Below are positions 32,939 through 42,383 of a stretch of 64,000 nt of DNA, piece after piece (positions within the stretch are counted from its first letter, which is position 1; each line of letters starts with the position of its first letter). The notes below the pieces were generated by a model, which saw only the letters and a list, made by a program, of their open reading frames with translations, did no database searches and was not told the DNA's origin. The stretch lies in the NCBI GenBank assembly GCA_030813035.1, contig JAUSTV010000006.1; one strand, written 5' to 3'. The stretch is from Bacillus_BA fengqiuensis (GTDB taxonomy: Bacteria > Bacillota > Bacilli > Bacillales > Bacillaceae_H). The position numbers and the translations under genes were made by a program.

Positions 32939-34141
32939 GTGAGTACACTTTCATATACTCAAGCCGAAGCGAAAAAGGGAGGAACACCTGCCCTGCTGGC
33001 TTTAGCGATTAGTGCGTTTGGAATCGGAACGACAGAATTCGTTCCGGTCGGATTATTATCGTCCATTGCGGACAATTTGAACATCTCAATTACATTGGCT
33101 GGATTATTAATTTCTGGATATGCGATGGGTGTAGCATTCGGTGCTCCGATTTTAACGGCTTTAACAAGCAAAATGAGCAGAAAGACATTGCTTATGCTGC
33201 TAATGGTCATTTTTATTGTAGGCAATTCAGTAGCGGCGATATCAACAAGCTTTGGATTATTAGTGGTCGCACGTATTATTACGGCCTTTTCACATGGTGT
33301 CTTTTTCTCGATCGGTTCGACGATTGCAGCCGATCTTGTTCCGGAACATAAGCGTGCAAGTGCCATTGCATTAATGTTTACGGGTTTAACTGTCGCTACG
33401 GTGACAGGTGTACCATTAGGAACATTTATCGGTCAAACATTTGGTTGGAGAGCGACTTTCTGGTGTGTAGCTTTACTTGGTGTAGTAGCGATTATTGCGA
33501 GTGCAATTTTGGTTCCGAAAAATTTAAAAGAAGCGCCTCCGGCGAAATTTAGCGATCAGTTGAAGGTATTGGGCAATGGGCGTTTGCTTTTAGCCTTTGC
33601 CATTACAGCATTGGGTTATGGCGGTACGTTTGTGACTTTCACATATTTAGCGCCTATTCTTGAAAAAATTACAGGATATGCTCCAAGTGCCGTCAGTATT
33701 GTTTTATTAGTGTATGGTATTGCCGTTGCCATTGGAAATACAGTGGGCGGAAAAGCAGCGGATAAAAATCCGGTGAAAGCATTATTTTGGATGTTTGCTG
33801 TTCAAGCTATTATTCTAGTTATTTTAACATTTACAGCACCATTTAAAGTAGTTGGAACGGTTACGATTTTCTTTATGGGATTATTGGCATTCATGAATGT
33901 CCCAGGTCTCCAAGTTTTAGTCGTGAATCTTGCAGAGCGCTATGTTCCATCAGCGGTAAACGTGGCTTCTGCTTTGAATATTGCTGCGTTTAACGTTGGG
34001 ATTGCCATCGGAGCATTCGTCGGCGGCATGATCGTTGATTCCATCGGGTTGATCCATACACCTTGGATTGGCGGAATCATGGTGTTTGGTGCGGTATTGC
34101 TGACGGCATGGCTTGGTGCGTTGGAGAAGAAAGCGAAGTAA
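32939..34141 (+). CDS. MFS exporter (DHA1, AraJ/YdhP type)
   Basis: A 400-aa major facilitator with 12 helices. The start of helix 1 (FGIGTTEFVPVGLLSSIA) and the GYAMGVAFGAPI segment fit the AraJ/Bcr sugar-efflux or drug-efflux branch. GTG 32939 is preferred, with AAGGAGG 8 nt upstream; upstream in-frame ATGs have no site. The substrate is unknown. Expression is probably controlled at the palindrome at 32797. Confidence 0.85.
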   Translation: MSTLSYTQAEAKKGGTPALLALAISAFGIGTTEFVPVGLLSSIADNLNISITLAGLLISGYAMGVAFGAPILTALTSKMSRKTLLMLLMVIFIVGNSVAAISTSFGLLVVARIITAFSHGVFFSIGSTIAADLVPEHKRASAIALMFTGLTVATVTGVPLGTFIGQTFGWRATFWCVALLGVVAIIASAILVPKNLKEAPPAKFSDQLKVLGNGRLLLAFAITALGYGGTFVTFTYLAPILEKITGYAPSAVSIVLLVYGIAVAIGNTVGGKAADKNPVKALFWMFAVQAIILVILTFTAPFKVVGTVTIFFMGLLAFMNVPGLQVLVVNLAERYVPSAVNVASALNIAAFNVGIAIGAFVGGMIVDSIGLIHTPWIGGIMVFGAVLLTAWLGALEKKAK

Positions 34142-34174
34142 AAGGTCAATTATCTTTTCTTTTCTTTGTTTGAC

Positions 34175-34331
34175 AGTGAACGCCCGGCCGAAGACGTGAT
34201 TCATGAATTAGATGAAGAAGTGTTGCCCCATTTCCCGGCTCGTAAGGGTGAATAAAGGGAACACCGCGAAATATGATTGGGCTGTCCTGACCGAATTAGG
34301 AGAAAAACTATTAGGGCTCAGAAAGTGGTAA
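34175..34331 (+). pseudogene. Coding-like remnants
   Basis: Two short frames look like protein but have no start: SERPAEDVIHELDEEVLPHF.. to the stop at 34255, and KYDWAVLTELGEKLLGLRKW to 34331, in different frames. They could be a single frameshifted, truncated gene. The family is not recognised. Confidence 0.3.
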
Positions 34332-34359
34332 AAAATTATTTCATAATGTACGTAAGGTA

Positions 34360-34388
34360 GGGGTTGCTGCGGCAACTCCTTTTCTTAT
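34360..34388 (+). terminator. Probable terminator upstream of topB
   Basis: GGGGTTGC pairs with GCAACTCC, followed by TTTTCTT. Confidence 0.7.
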
Positions 34389-34555
34389 TTCAAATGTAAT
34401 AAGATATCCTCTTTTAATCTTATCTCTTGCAGCTGCCATTTCTTTTATGTGTTTTTATTATGTGGGTAGAGTCGAAGATAACCAAGTATTTACCTTCTTA
34501 ATGTATAATAAGAACATTAAACAATTGGAAGTTCAAATGTGTTAGGAGATTACGA

Positions 34556-36739
34556 ATGAAAGTCATCATAGCTGAAAAACCAGACCAAGGGGCGAAACTA
34601 GCCGCTCCTTTTCAAACGAAACGACATAAAGAATATATTGAAATTTTGCCGCATGCCCTGTTCCCGAAAGGCGCGTATGTGACATGGGCAATCGGACATT
34701 TATGTGAGCTGAAGCAGCCGGAGGAATATAAAGCAGAATGGAAGCGCTGGTCGATGAACGCACTGCCGATGATTCCCGATTCCTTTCAATTTAAGGTAAC
34801 AAGGGCGAAAGCAAAGCAGTACAACGTCGTCAAAGAACTTTTAAAAAGACCGGAAGTAAGCGAGATTATCATTGCAGGCGACGCGGGGCGTGAAGGGGAA
34901 CTGATCGTTCGGACCATCATTCAGCTAAGCGGTGCCCGTAAACCGATGAAACGGCTCTGGATTTCATCTTTAACGGAAAAAGCGGTCAAGGAAGGCTTTG
35001 AAAAGTTGCTGGATGAAGGGAAGACGAAGCCGATTTACCACGAAGCATTAAGTCGTGCATGCGCAGACTGGCTTGTCGGGATGAATGCCTCCCGTGCGTA
35101 TACGCTGCTTTTGCGCCAAAAAGGAATCGAAGATGTATTTTCCACAGGGAGGGTTCAAACCCCAACCCTCGCTCTCATTGTGAAAAGAGAGAAAGAAATT
35201 GAAAACTTTAAATCAGAACCGTTTTGGGAGGTTCTGGCTACGTTTAACATGGATGGGAAAGTATATAGAGGCAAATGGCATAAAGATGGTGAAACACGCT
35301 TGAATGAAGAAGCGATGGCTCAAAAAATCATGCAGTTTTGTAAAGGAAAAGAGGCAGCGATTGATTCCATTGAGAAGGAACGAAAAGAATTTCAGCCGCC
35401 GTTTCTGTTCAACTTATCTTCCTTGCAAGCGACAGCCAATAAAATGTTCAAGTTCTCTCCGCAGAAGACGCTTGAAATCGCTCAAAAATTATATGTGAAA
35501 GGCATCATTTCGTATCCTCGTTCCGATTCGAGCTATGTTACGAGGGAAGAAGCCGCAATGTTTCCGGAGATTTTACAAAAAATCAGTCAGCTGGATGCAT
35601 TTAAATCATACTTCCCGCTGCCTTTTCCGTCGATTATCGATAATAAACGCTATGTAAATGAAAAGAAGGTAACGGACCACTATGCCATCATTCCGACCGA
35701 GCAAGTGACAGATCCGGCAAAAATGTCAACAGAGGAACAGAAAATATATACGTTGATTGTTCAAAGGTTAATCGCCGCCCATTATGACAAAGCCATCTTC
35801 GATTATACAACTATCAACACATTGGTTGAGGGCAGAGCAACCTTTCTTTCTAAAGGAAAAGAGCAAATACAAGAAGGATGGCGGAAGGTCATATACGGCG
35901 GCAAAAAAGAGAAAGAGAAAGACCAAGAGTCCGAAGAGGATGAACAAGACCTGCCTTCGCTGCAAGAGGGCGAAAAAGGGGTTGTTCAAGAGGCGGAGGT
36001 AAAGGCCGGCAAAACGCAGCCTCCGAAACGTTATACGGAAGGCCAATTGATTACGCTCATGAAAACGGCCGGTAAACATTTGGAAGACGGGGAATTGGTA
36101 AAAGTACTGAACCAAACGGAAGGATTGGGAACCGAGGCAACACGGGCCGGGATTATTGGTGTGTTAAAAGACAGGAAATATATTGACGTAAAGAAGAATC
36201 AAGTATTTGCGACCAATAAAGGTAAGGTGCTAATCGAGTCAATTGGTCAAAGCATTTTGGCATCGCCGGAAATGACGGCCAAGTGGGAACAGCGCCTTCA
36301 TGAGATTGGTGAAGGAAAGGCTTCTCCTAAAGAATTCATGGAGCAGGCGAAAAAATTGTCCATTAAATTGATTGAAGATGCGACGGCCCAAAGTGCAACG
36401 TGGTCTTTCGATGGATTTGATCTCAGTGAATTTAAAAAACAAAAAGGCGGGAAAAAGGGGAAAACAACCGGAACAAAAGTAGGGAAATGCAAAAAATGTG
36501 AAGGGGATGTAGTCGATAAAGGAACATTCTACGGATGCTCCAATTATTCCGCTACAAAGTGTGATTTTACGATTTCTAAAAAAATCTTAGGAAAAACGAT
36601 TTCGCAAACGAATATGAAGAAATTGTTCAAAGATGGAAAAACGGATTTGATTAAGGGGTTCAAAAAAGGCGAGAAAACATTTGATGCCAAATTGGAATGG
36701 GCAGAAGACAAAATCAAATTTTTGTTTAACGATAAATGA
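34556..36739 (+). CDS. topB: DNA topoisomerase III
   Basis: A type IA topoisomerase, 727 aa, the same length as B. subtilis TopB. An N-terminal Toprim domain carries IIAEKPDQG and the acidic metal site AGDAGREGE; the catalytic Tyr is in YPRSDSSY near residue 318. The C-terminus has a four-Cys motif (CKKCEG, then GCSNYSATKC). It relaxes negative supercoils and unlinks DNA. GGAG with 8 nt spacing precedes the ATG. Monocistronic with a terminator at 36800. Confidence 0.96.
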   Translation: MKVIIAEKPDQGAKLAAPFQTKRHKEYIEILPHALFPKGAYVTWAIGHLCELKQPEEYKAEWKRWSMNALPMIPDSFQFKVTRAKAKQYNVVKELLKRPEVSEIIIAGDAGREGELIVRTIIQLSGARKPMKRLWISSLTEKAVKEGFEKLLDEGKTKPIYHEALSRACADWLVGMNASRAYTLLLRQKGIEDVFSTGRVQTPTLALIVKREKEIENFKSEPFWEVLATFNMDGKVYRGKWHKDGETRLNEEAMAQKIMQFCKGKEAAIDSIEKERKEFQPPFLFNLSSLQATANKMFKFSPQKTLEIAQKLYVKGIISYPRSDSSYVTREEAAMFPEILQKISQLDAFKSYFPLPFPSIIDNKRYVNEKKVTDHYAIIPTEQVTDPAKMSTEEQKIYTLIVQRLIAAHYDKAIFDYTTINTLVEGRATFLSKGKEQIQEGWRKVIYGGKKEKEKDQESEEDEQDLPSLQEGEKGVVQEAEVKAGKTQPPKRYTEGQLITLMKTAGKHLEDGELVKVLNQTEGLGTEATRAGIIGVLKDRKYIDVKKNQVFATNKGKVLIESIGQSILASPEMTAKWEQRLHEIGEGKASPKEFMEQAKKLSIKLIEDATAQSATWSFDGFDLSEFKKQKGGKKGKTTGTKVGKCKKCEGDVVDKGTFYGCSNYSATKCDFTISKKILGKTISQTNMKKLFKDGKTDLIKGFKKGEKTFDAKLEWAEDKIKFLFNDK

Positions 36740-36799
36740 GGCATGTCGTTCGCATATTAGGATGTTTTGCTTTTGGATGAAATAGGCTAACAAATTGCA

Positions 36800-36847
36800 A
36801 AAAGAAACTGACATAAAAGATATCCCCTTTATGTCAGTTTCTTTTTT
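36800..36847 (+). terminator. Terminator after topB
   Basis: AAAGAAACTGACATAAA pairs with TTTATGTCAGTTTCTTT, then a T-run. Confidence 0.9.
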
Positions 36848-36898
36848 ATATGAATCCAACTAAATTTTTTAACGTCCCATATCGATTTTTATGTTATG

Positions 36899-37120
36899 TC
36901 ACATTTCTTTCAGTACAGCAAGAAGGTAATCCCATGGACGAATGGTTGAGCTGGCATTATACCCCCATTCCGGATAATCGGAGTCTGTCGCGAATTCCCA
37001 TCCAAGGGTATGGGCAATCACGTTCAGTTGATTCACGATATGCATTTTCAAGCTTTTGACGGAGCTTCTGATTTCGTTTTCTCCTTTCCGTTCTTTGCTT
37101 ATTTTTCCGATTTGCCGCAT
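36899..37120 (-). pseudogene. Remnant of an aminoacyl-histidine dipeptidase (PepD/M20)
   Basis: The reverse strand encodes IRSSVKSLKMHIVNQLNVIA, then a short stretch to DSDYPEWGYNASSTIRP. This matches the pattern of PepD-type Xaa-His dipeptidases (RSS.., long helix, YPgW followed by S.LR). Only some 60 codons remain: the metal-binding N-terminus and the C-terminus are absent, and no ribosome binding site precedes any start. The permease at 37191 begins beyond it. Match is from memory of the family. Confidence 0.45.
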
Positions 37121-37190
37121 TAGATGGTTTAATACATAAACGACTAACGTGTATCGAACAATAAAGCGAGACATAAGGAGGGATTGGTGA

Positions 37191-38549
37191 ATGAGCAAAA
37201 TGGGGTGCGTCGGGGGGCAAGGAGAGAACAGCTTGAAATGGTGGCAGCTATCCTTAATTGGAATCGGCTGTATTATTGGAACGGGTTATTTCCTAGGATC
37301 AAGCATAGCCATAAAAATGACGGGACCTTCCATCGTTCTATCTTTTATGTTAGCCGCTATCGGCACATATTTCGTATTTGATGTGCTTGCCAAAATGACT
37401 GCTTCCGATCCGCAGAAGGGCTCTTTTTGTGCTTATGCGAAAAAGGCATATGGCCGTTGGGCCGGGTTTAGCTGCGGGTGGGTATATTGGAGTTCTGAAA
37501 TATTAATTATCGGAAGCCAGCTGACGGCCCTGTCCATTTTTTCGCGTTTTTGGTTTCCGGACATGCCGTTATGGGTGTTTGCGGCCGGATATGCCCTACT
37601 GGGTCTTATTGTCGTATGGGCAGGTACAAAAGGATTTGAGCGGGTAGAGAACTTATTTGCCATTATAAAAGTGGCTGCCATTCTCATGTTTTTAATCATT
37701 GCAGCCCTGGCTCTTTTTGGGATTCTTGATGGCGGAAAGCCTAATCTGCAAATTCCTGATGCGGCTCATGAACTTTTTCCGCATGGCTTTAAAGGTTTTT
37801 GGTCTTCCCTTATTTATGCATTTTACGCTTTTGGAGGCATTGAGATTATGGCATTAATGGCCATCAACCTTCAAAATAAAGAAGATGCGCCGAAATCAGG
37901 GAAAATCATGCTGATACTTTTGACTATCATTTATGTGTTGTCCATAGGACTGGCCGTAACTATGGTTTCATGGCAGTCTTTCAATACGAAAGAAAGTCCA
38001 TTTGTTATTGCATTGGAATCATACAATCTGGACTTTTTCCCCCATGTTTTTAATGGTGCATTAATTATTGCGGGCTTTTCCACAATGGCTGCTTCTTTAT
38101 TTGCGGTAACGAGTCTTCTCGTTACGTTGGCTGAAGAAGGGGATGCCCCTTCTTTTTTCGCTAAAAAGAAAAGAACAGGTCAAAGAGAAACGAACAGGGA
38201 GAAGCCGCCTTTGCCGGCAATAGGACTCACAACGGCAGGACTTGCCTCTTCTGTTGTCTTGGCCTTGTTAATACCAGGGAAAATTTATGAATATATGACG
38301 ACAGCGGCAGGACTTATGCTGTTATATAATTGGTTTTTTATTTTGCTGTCTTCGGGTAGGCTACTTCAGCTAACAAGCTTGGATAAAGCGAAACGCATTT
38401 TAGGCATGGTTCTTATATTGCTGGCAGTCAGCGGCACTTTATTACAAAAAACAAGCCGTCCAGGGTTTTGGATAAGCCTTTTATTTGTTGTCATTATTGG
38501 ATTGGTCGTTCTTAAAATGCAGGCTGTCTGGAAGAAAGCAGAGAGTTAA
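37191..38549 (+). CDS. APC-superfamily amino acid permease
   Basis: A 452-aa permease with about 12 helices. Helix 1 has the unwound substrate-binding motif GIGCIIGTGYFLGSS. Similar to YvbW-type permeases of Bacillus; the substrate is unknown. No T-box or L-box is seen upstream, where a pepD remnant lies instead. GGAGGGATTGGTG precedes the ATG. Confidence 0.85.
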   Translation: MSKMGCVGGQGENSLKWWQLSLIGIGCIIGTGYFLGSSIAIKMTGPSIVLSFMLAAIGTYFVFDVLAKMTASDPQKGSFCAYAKKAYGRWAGFSCGWVYWSSEILIIGSQLTALSIFSRFWFPDMPLWVFAAGYALLGLIVVWAGTKGFERVENLFAIIKVAAILMFLIIAALALFGILDGGKPNLQIPDAAHELFPHGFKGFWSSLIYAFYAFGGIEIMALMAINLQNKEDAPKSGKIMLILLTIIYVLSIGLAVTMVSWQSFNTKESPFVIALESYNLDFFPHVFNGALIIAGFSTMAASLFAVTSLLVTLAEEGDAPSFFAKKKRTGQRETNREKPPLPAIGLTTAGLASSVVLALLIPGKIYEYMTTAAGLMLLYNWFFILLSSGRLLQLTSLDKAKRILGMVLILLAVSGTLLQKTSRPGFWISLLFVVIIGLVVLKMQAVWKKAES

Positions 38550-38606
38550 TATAGATTCCTGCCAATTGTTGAAGCGGGCAGAAGGAATTACAGGTGTCTG
38601 TCTTTT

Positions 38607-39233
38607 CTAATTTACCAATACTTTAATGGCCTGCAAGCCAAAGTAAGCCCCGAATGCAATGAGGGATAGACCGGACAGAAAGGAAATGATTGCAAGGAGT
38701 TTAGCGGTTAACATTCTGCGGAATCCGCTTGCCACACTTGCCATTGTTATATCCCATACGAGAATTCCGATCAATATCGCTGTGCTGTACAAAGCAAGCT
38801 GGCTTGTACCGTAAGACGAAGCGGTTTTAGCGAGAACGGATCCGTAAATGCCAAGCCAAAAGAGAATGGTTAAAGGGTTGGAGATGGACATGAAAAAACC
38901 GGAAAGAAACGATTTGAAATGGGAGTCATCCCCTCTCTTACCGCTTGTCTCAATTTGGCCGGCCTTCAATAAACTTTCTATGCCTGTATAGGTCAATACG
39001 AAACATCCAAAAAACCAGAGAAAGGTTTGCATAAAGGGGGTGTGGAGGAACCGGACAACCCCTAAATATACAACCATCATGTATATGGCGTCGGCAGCAA
39101 CAGCTCCCAGCCCGAATATCCACGCATGCAGAAAACCTTTGCGAATGCCTTTATCGAGTTGAGCGGCATTTACAGGTCCAATCGGTGCCGCCAATGATAA
39201 ACCTAGAAAGATATAACTTAAAAATACACTCAT
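38607..39233 (-). CDS. LysE/RhtB-family amino acid exporter
   Basis: A 208-aa membrane protein with six helices. LSLAAPIGPVNAAQLDKGIR near the N-terminus is the LysE-family signature, and SNPLTILFWLGI follows the central charged loop. ATG 39233 is preferred (GGGGGG 8 nt upstream); longer versions lack a site. It exports an amino acid, possibly a basic one or a homoserine-like compound. Confidence 0.87.
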   Translation of the reverse strand: MSVFLSYIFLGLSLAAPIGPVNAAQLDKGIRKGFLHAWIFGLGAVAADAIYMMVVYLGVVRFLHTPFMQTFLWFFGCFVLTYTGIESLLKAGQIETSGKRGDDSHFKSFLSGFFMSISNPLTILFWLGIYGSVLAKTASSYGTSQLALYSTAILIGILVWDITMASVASGFRRMLTAKLLAIISFLSGLSLIAFGAYFGLQAIKVLVN

Positions 39234-39448
39234 GAGCATAACCCCCCGTCTTACTTTCCATTTGATTGAACAAAAACTGCTCATACATTCTATTCAGAGC
39301 GATGGGGTTGTACGACTAAAAATCGAGTTTGTCCCCGCCTTATAGACGAGTAAGCCTCACTATATAAAGGAATAATGAACGATGAGCAGGGGCACTCTAA
39401 GCGTATGAAAGTCCGGGAGAATCAATATGAACGAGGATAGGAGAATGG

Positions 39449-39709
39449 GTGAATATGGAGCAAAAAAATGAGTTTCAGCAAGCGATTGATGCGGTAGAAG
39501 AAGCAGATGGTGCTGTAGGGCATCTTCAGGCCAATGTCACTCCAAGGGGGATGCAAAGGGCACAGCTGCAATTGCAGCTGGCACAAGATGCATTGCATCA
39601 AGCACAATCCCATGATATGGATGAAGAGCAGGAAAAGAGATTGAAGCGGGCGAAGGAACATCTCAGGCATTTACGAGAAGCGCAGCAAGCCATTCAGCAA
39701 TATGATTAA
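39449..39709 (+). CDS. Small helical Gln/Ala-rich protein, 86 aa
   Basis: A hydrophilic two-helix protein in the style of DUF2564/DUF3813 proteins of spore formers, related in character to the 91-aa protein at 24786. GTG 39449 lies 5 nt after AGGAG; ATG 39455 is possible. Function unknown. A dispersed hairpin element follows it at once. Confidence 0.65.
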   Translation: MNMEQKNEFQQAIDAVEEADGAVGHLQANVTPRGMQRAQLQLQLAQDALHQAQSHDMDEEQEKRLKRAKEHLRHLREAQQAIQQYD

Positions 39710-39715
39710 TCCACA

Positions 39716-39806
39716 AGAGAGTGGCTCGAAAGGGCAAAAAGAAGCCCTTTTGAGTCATTCTCCTAAAAGGCCTCGTCATGAAAATCCGTATGACGAAGCG
39801 TCAATG
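39716..39806 (+). repeat. Dispersed double-hairpin element, copy 2
   Basis: GAGTGGCTCGAAAGGGC pairs with GCCCTTTTGAGTCATTCTC; then CCTAAAAGGCCTCGTCATG.. with a shortened partner TATGACGAAG. Order and sequence match the reverse strand of 26216-26323, so these are copies of one element. Confidence 0.7.
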
Positions 39807-39858
39807 AAATATGATAGAATAGCAGAGGTTGATTTTACGGAAAAAAGAGGTCTTTGTT

Positions 39859-40743
39859 ATGTTTTATATTGTATTGGTTTTTTTGGGCGCATGCAGCTAT
39901 GGCATTTTATCTACTTTTGTCAAATTGGCGTATGCGAAAGGCTTTCTAGCAAGTGAGGTCATTGGGAGCCAACTTTTTTTTGGCTGCTTGATGCTTTGGT
40001 GCGGGGTCTTATTTTTCTCTAGAGTAAAAGTGAATGGAAAATCCATTTTGAAGTTAATGCTTGTCGGCTTGACTGTTTGTACGACGAGCATTTTTTACTA
40101 TGTTTCGCTCCAAACCATTCCTGCTTCCATCGCAATTGTTCTTTTATTCCAGTTTACATGGATTGGAGTGGTATTGGAAGCCATCGTGGAACGAGCTTTT
40201 CCATCACGGGAAAAGCTTGTCTCGATTGGAATATTGACAGCAGGAACACTTCTGGCAGGAGCGGTGTTTGAACAGGGAGAATCCAATCTGGATATAAGAG
40301 GGGTCATGTTTGGGCTTTCATCTGCTTTAAGTTTTGCATTATTCATTTTCTTTAGCGGGAGAGTGTCAGTCCAAATTCCGTCTTTGAATCGAAGTGCGTT
40401 CATTGCCACAGGCTCATTGATTTCTGCCTTTCTTATTTTACGGCCTTCATTTCTTGTGGATGGAACCTTGCAGGAAGGCTTATGGGTATACGGATTACTG
40501 CTTGGGTTATTCGGATTGTTCATTCCAACGCTTTTTTTTGCGATGGGTGTGCCTAAAATTGGATCTGGATTAGGAACGATTGTAGGAGCCGCGGAGCTGC
40601 CAATGGCAGTTTTTATGTCGAGTGTCGTATTAGGGGAAACGGTAACACCGCTCCAATGGGGAGGGGTTGTCCTTATTTTGTTTGGTATTGCTTTCCCTCA
40701 ATGGCAGTTATATCATCAAAAAAAGAGGATGCCTGTTCTGTAA
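39859..40743 (+). CDS. EamA/DMT-family transporter
   Basis: A 294-aa ten-helix transporter with two EamA repeats (FLGACSYGILSTFVKLAYAK at the start; GAAELPMAVFMSSVVLGE in the second half). ATG 39859 has AGAGG 8 nt upstream; the longer frame to 39829 has none. Exported or imported substrate unknown. It has little in common with the EamA protein at 22341 beyond the fold. Confidence 0.83.
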   Translation: MFYIVLVFLGACSYGILSTFVKLAYAKGFLASEVIGSQLFFGCLMLWCGVLFFSRVKVNGKSILKLMLVGLTVCTTSIFYYVSLQTIPASIAIVLLFQFTWIGVVLEAIVERAFPSREKLVSIGILTAGTLLAGAVFEQGESNLDIRGVMFGLSSALSFALFIFFSGRVSVQIPSLNRSAFIATGSLISAFLILRPSFLVDGTLQEGLWVYGLLLGLFGLFIPTLFFAMGVPKIGSGLGTIVGAAELPMAVFMSSVVLGETVTPLQWGGVVLILFGIAFPQWQLYHQKKRMPVL

Positions 40744-40808
40744 AACATAAGGGATTGAATAACTATGAATGACTAGTTGTTTCAACTTTCATCCATATTT
40801 TTGACTTG

Positions 40809-40866
40809 AGGATGACCCGTCATGCGAATTCCATAAAATTAAGAATTCAGTGACGGGTCCTTTCAG
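40809..40866 (+). terminator. Hairpin terminator of the dispersed family
   Basis: GACCCGTCA pairs with TGACGGGTC, with an inner GAATTC match and CCTTTCAG after it. It resembles 55666-55727. Confidence 0.65.
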
Positions 40867-41128
40867 TAGAAAATAATTTTTACGGCTTGTTTAAGATTTA
40901 TGAGACAGCCGCGAATCAGAATGGTCTAAAGTCAAAACTTTAAATCAATGGTATATAGGTTATTCAAGAGGTGAAATCGAACGAAAAAAATTTATCGTTT
41001 ATGAAGGAATTTGGTGTAAAAAGGAGAATTGTATAATTTAGAGTGGCAGATTCGGATCAACAATTGGAAGCGCTTACTGATAAATGTGACGAAGTGTCAC
41101 TCATTTCGAAAATTTAGAATATTTTGTA
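40867..41128. other. Intergenic region with an inverted repeat
   Basis: No gene with a credible start is seen. GTGAC-GAAGT-GTCAC (41086-41100) lies 28 bp upstream of the -35 box at 41129 and may bind a regulator. Confidence 0.4.
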
Positions 41129-41157
41129 TTGACATTCTATTTTCTGACCCATATAAT
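41129..41157 (+). promoter_or_regulatory. Consensus sigma-A promoter ahead of the lysine cluster
   Basis: TTGACA (41129-41134) and TATAAT (41152-41157) are separated by exactly 17 nt, a perfect match. Transcription would start near 41164, before the DUF3870 gene. Such a strong promoter normally needs a repressor. Confidence 0.85.
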
Positions 41158-41209
41158 CGAGTTAGAAATAGAAAATGATCAGTTAGTTTTTGAAAGGAGG
41201 TTTAGGGGC

Positions 41210-41539
41210 ATGCAAATACTGGACACGGTGATTGTTACAGGATATGCAAAAGCTCCACAAGGAACTTCCATGTATGAAATGTATAAGCATGCAGGAATTG
41301 TACTAGAAGTGGATCTGAAAGAACATAAAATCGTCGGCGCCGAATTCACATTCGTAACAGAATTAACCAAAAATTATTTTCAAAAACTGCTGATAGGCTA
41401 CTGTCTCGAAGACGGGGTGGAGCCGTTGATTGAACGAATTCAAAGCTTTTATTTCGCTCCTTCTCAGCAAGCGATCATTGTGGCTCTTCAAGCTGCAGTT
41501 CAACGATACTGGGATAATGTGAAGCAAAAGAATACATAA
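41210..41539 (+). CDS. DUF3870 protein, 109 aa
   Basis: ATG 41210 follows GAAAGGAGG by 9 nt. An upstream start at 41129 overlaps the promoter. The protein begins MQILDTVIVTGYAKAPQGTS, matching DUF3870, a small soluble family often found near CoA-transferase or amino acid breakdown genes. Role unknown; context suggests a link to the lysine route. A terminator-like hairpin lies between it and the CoA-transferase genes. Confidence 0.75.
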   Translation: MQILDTVIVTGYAKAPQGTSMYEMYKHAGIVLEVDLKEHKIVGAEFTFVTELTKNYFQKLLIGYCLEDGVEPLIERIQSFYFAPSQQAIIVALQAAVQRYWDNVKQKNT

Positions 41540-41588
41540 CGTTTGGTTATAATAAAGTGGGAGGATAACCTCTTCCCATGGTCTTATT

Positions 41589-41674
41589 AAAACCGGGCAG
41601 ACATGAACTCTTTGTGAGGAATGTTCGTTATTTTGACATTCTTTATGAAGGATACATGTTTTGCTCGGTTTTTT
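41589..41674 (+). terminator. Structured leader or terminator before the CoA-transferase genes
   Basis: AAAACCGGGCAGACATG pairs with CATG..TGCTCGGTTTT, enclosing a smaller GAATG/CATTC hairpin; six Ts follow. It could partly end the DUF3870 transcript or act as an attenuator for the genes downstream. A TTGACA at 41633 has no clear -10 partner. Confidence 0.5.
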
Positions 41675-41725
41675 ATGTATCCAAGCTGTTAAACCATAAG
41701 AATATGGAAAGGAAGGGAATGGAAG

Positions 41726-42382
41726 ATGAGCAAGCTGATTACATGCGAGGAAGCTGTAAAAAAAATCAAAAGCGGCTCACGAATTATGGTGGGGGGATTT
41801 GGCCTTGTAGGATGCCCTCTTAATTTAGTAGCAGCATTGGCTCAAGAAAAAGTGAAAGACTTGGAGATTATTAGTAATAATCTTGGAGAACCGGGAAGAG
41901 GACTTGGTGTTTTAGTGAGACAAAAACAAGTGAAAAAAGCGATAGGTTCCTATTTCACATCCAATCCGGAAGTGGTGAAAGCCTATCAGGACCAAGAATT
42001 GGAAGTGGAACTTCTGCCGCAGGGAACGATGTCTGAAGCAATTCGAGCCGGCGGCGCCGGACTCGGAGGGTTTTACACACCGGTCAGTGTCGGAACGAAA
42101 ATTGCTGAAAATAAAGAAGAACGCACGCTTAAAGGCAAAAAATATGTCCTGCAAGAGCCGCTGAAAGCGAATTTTGCTCTCATTAAAGCGAAAAAAGCGG
42201 ATCGGCTCGGAAATCTCATTTACAGTAAATCAGCACGAAATTTTAATCCGATGATGGCGACAGCTGCAGAGGTAGTCATTGCAGAAGTAGATGAAATCGT
42301 GGAAGTCGGCGATATTTCCCCTGAAGAAATTGTGACTCCACATTTATATGTTGATTTTATTGTGGTGAAGGGAGGTAACTAG
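41726..42382 (+). CDS. 3-oxoacid CoA-transferase subunit A (YodS-like)
   Basis: A 218-aa alpha subunit of a family I CoA-transferase. GSRIMVGGFGLVGCPLNL near residue 16 is the glycine-rich family start, and GGAGLGGFYTPVSVGT follows. With subunit B it moves CoA between an acyl-CoA and a 3-oxoacid. In B. subtilis the pair YodS/YodR sits next to kamA, so the acceptor is likely the 3-oxo acid from acetylated beta-lysine. AAGGAAGGG precedes the ATG; subunit B starts 1 nt after the stop. Confidence 0.9.
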   Translation: MSKLITCEEAVKKIKSGSRIMVGGFGLVGCPLNLVAALAQEKVKDLEIISNNLGEPGRGLGVLVRQKQVKKAIGSYFTSNPEVVKAYQDQELEVELLPQGTMSEAIRAGGAGLGGFYTPVSVGTKIAENKEERTLKGKKYVLQEPLKANFALIKAKKADRLGNLIYSKSARNFNPMMATAAEVVIAEVDEIVEVGDISPEEIVTPHLYVDFIVVKGGN

Positions 42383-42383
42383 C

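Noticed and set aside
41589..41674. T-box or lysine riboswitch before the CoA-transferase genes
   Set aside because: No T-box sequence (AGGGTGGNACCGCG) and none of the L-box core motifs are present.
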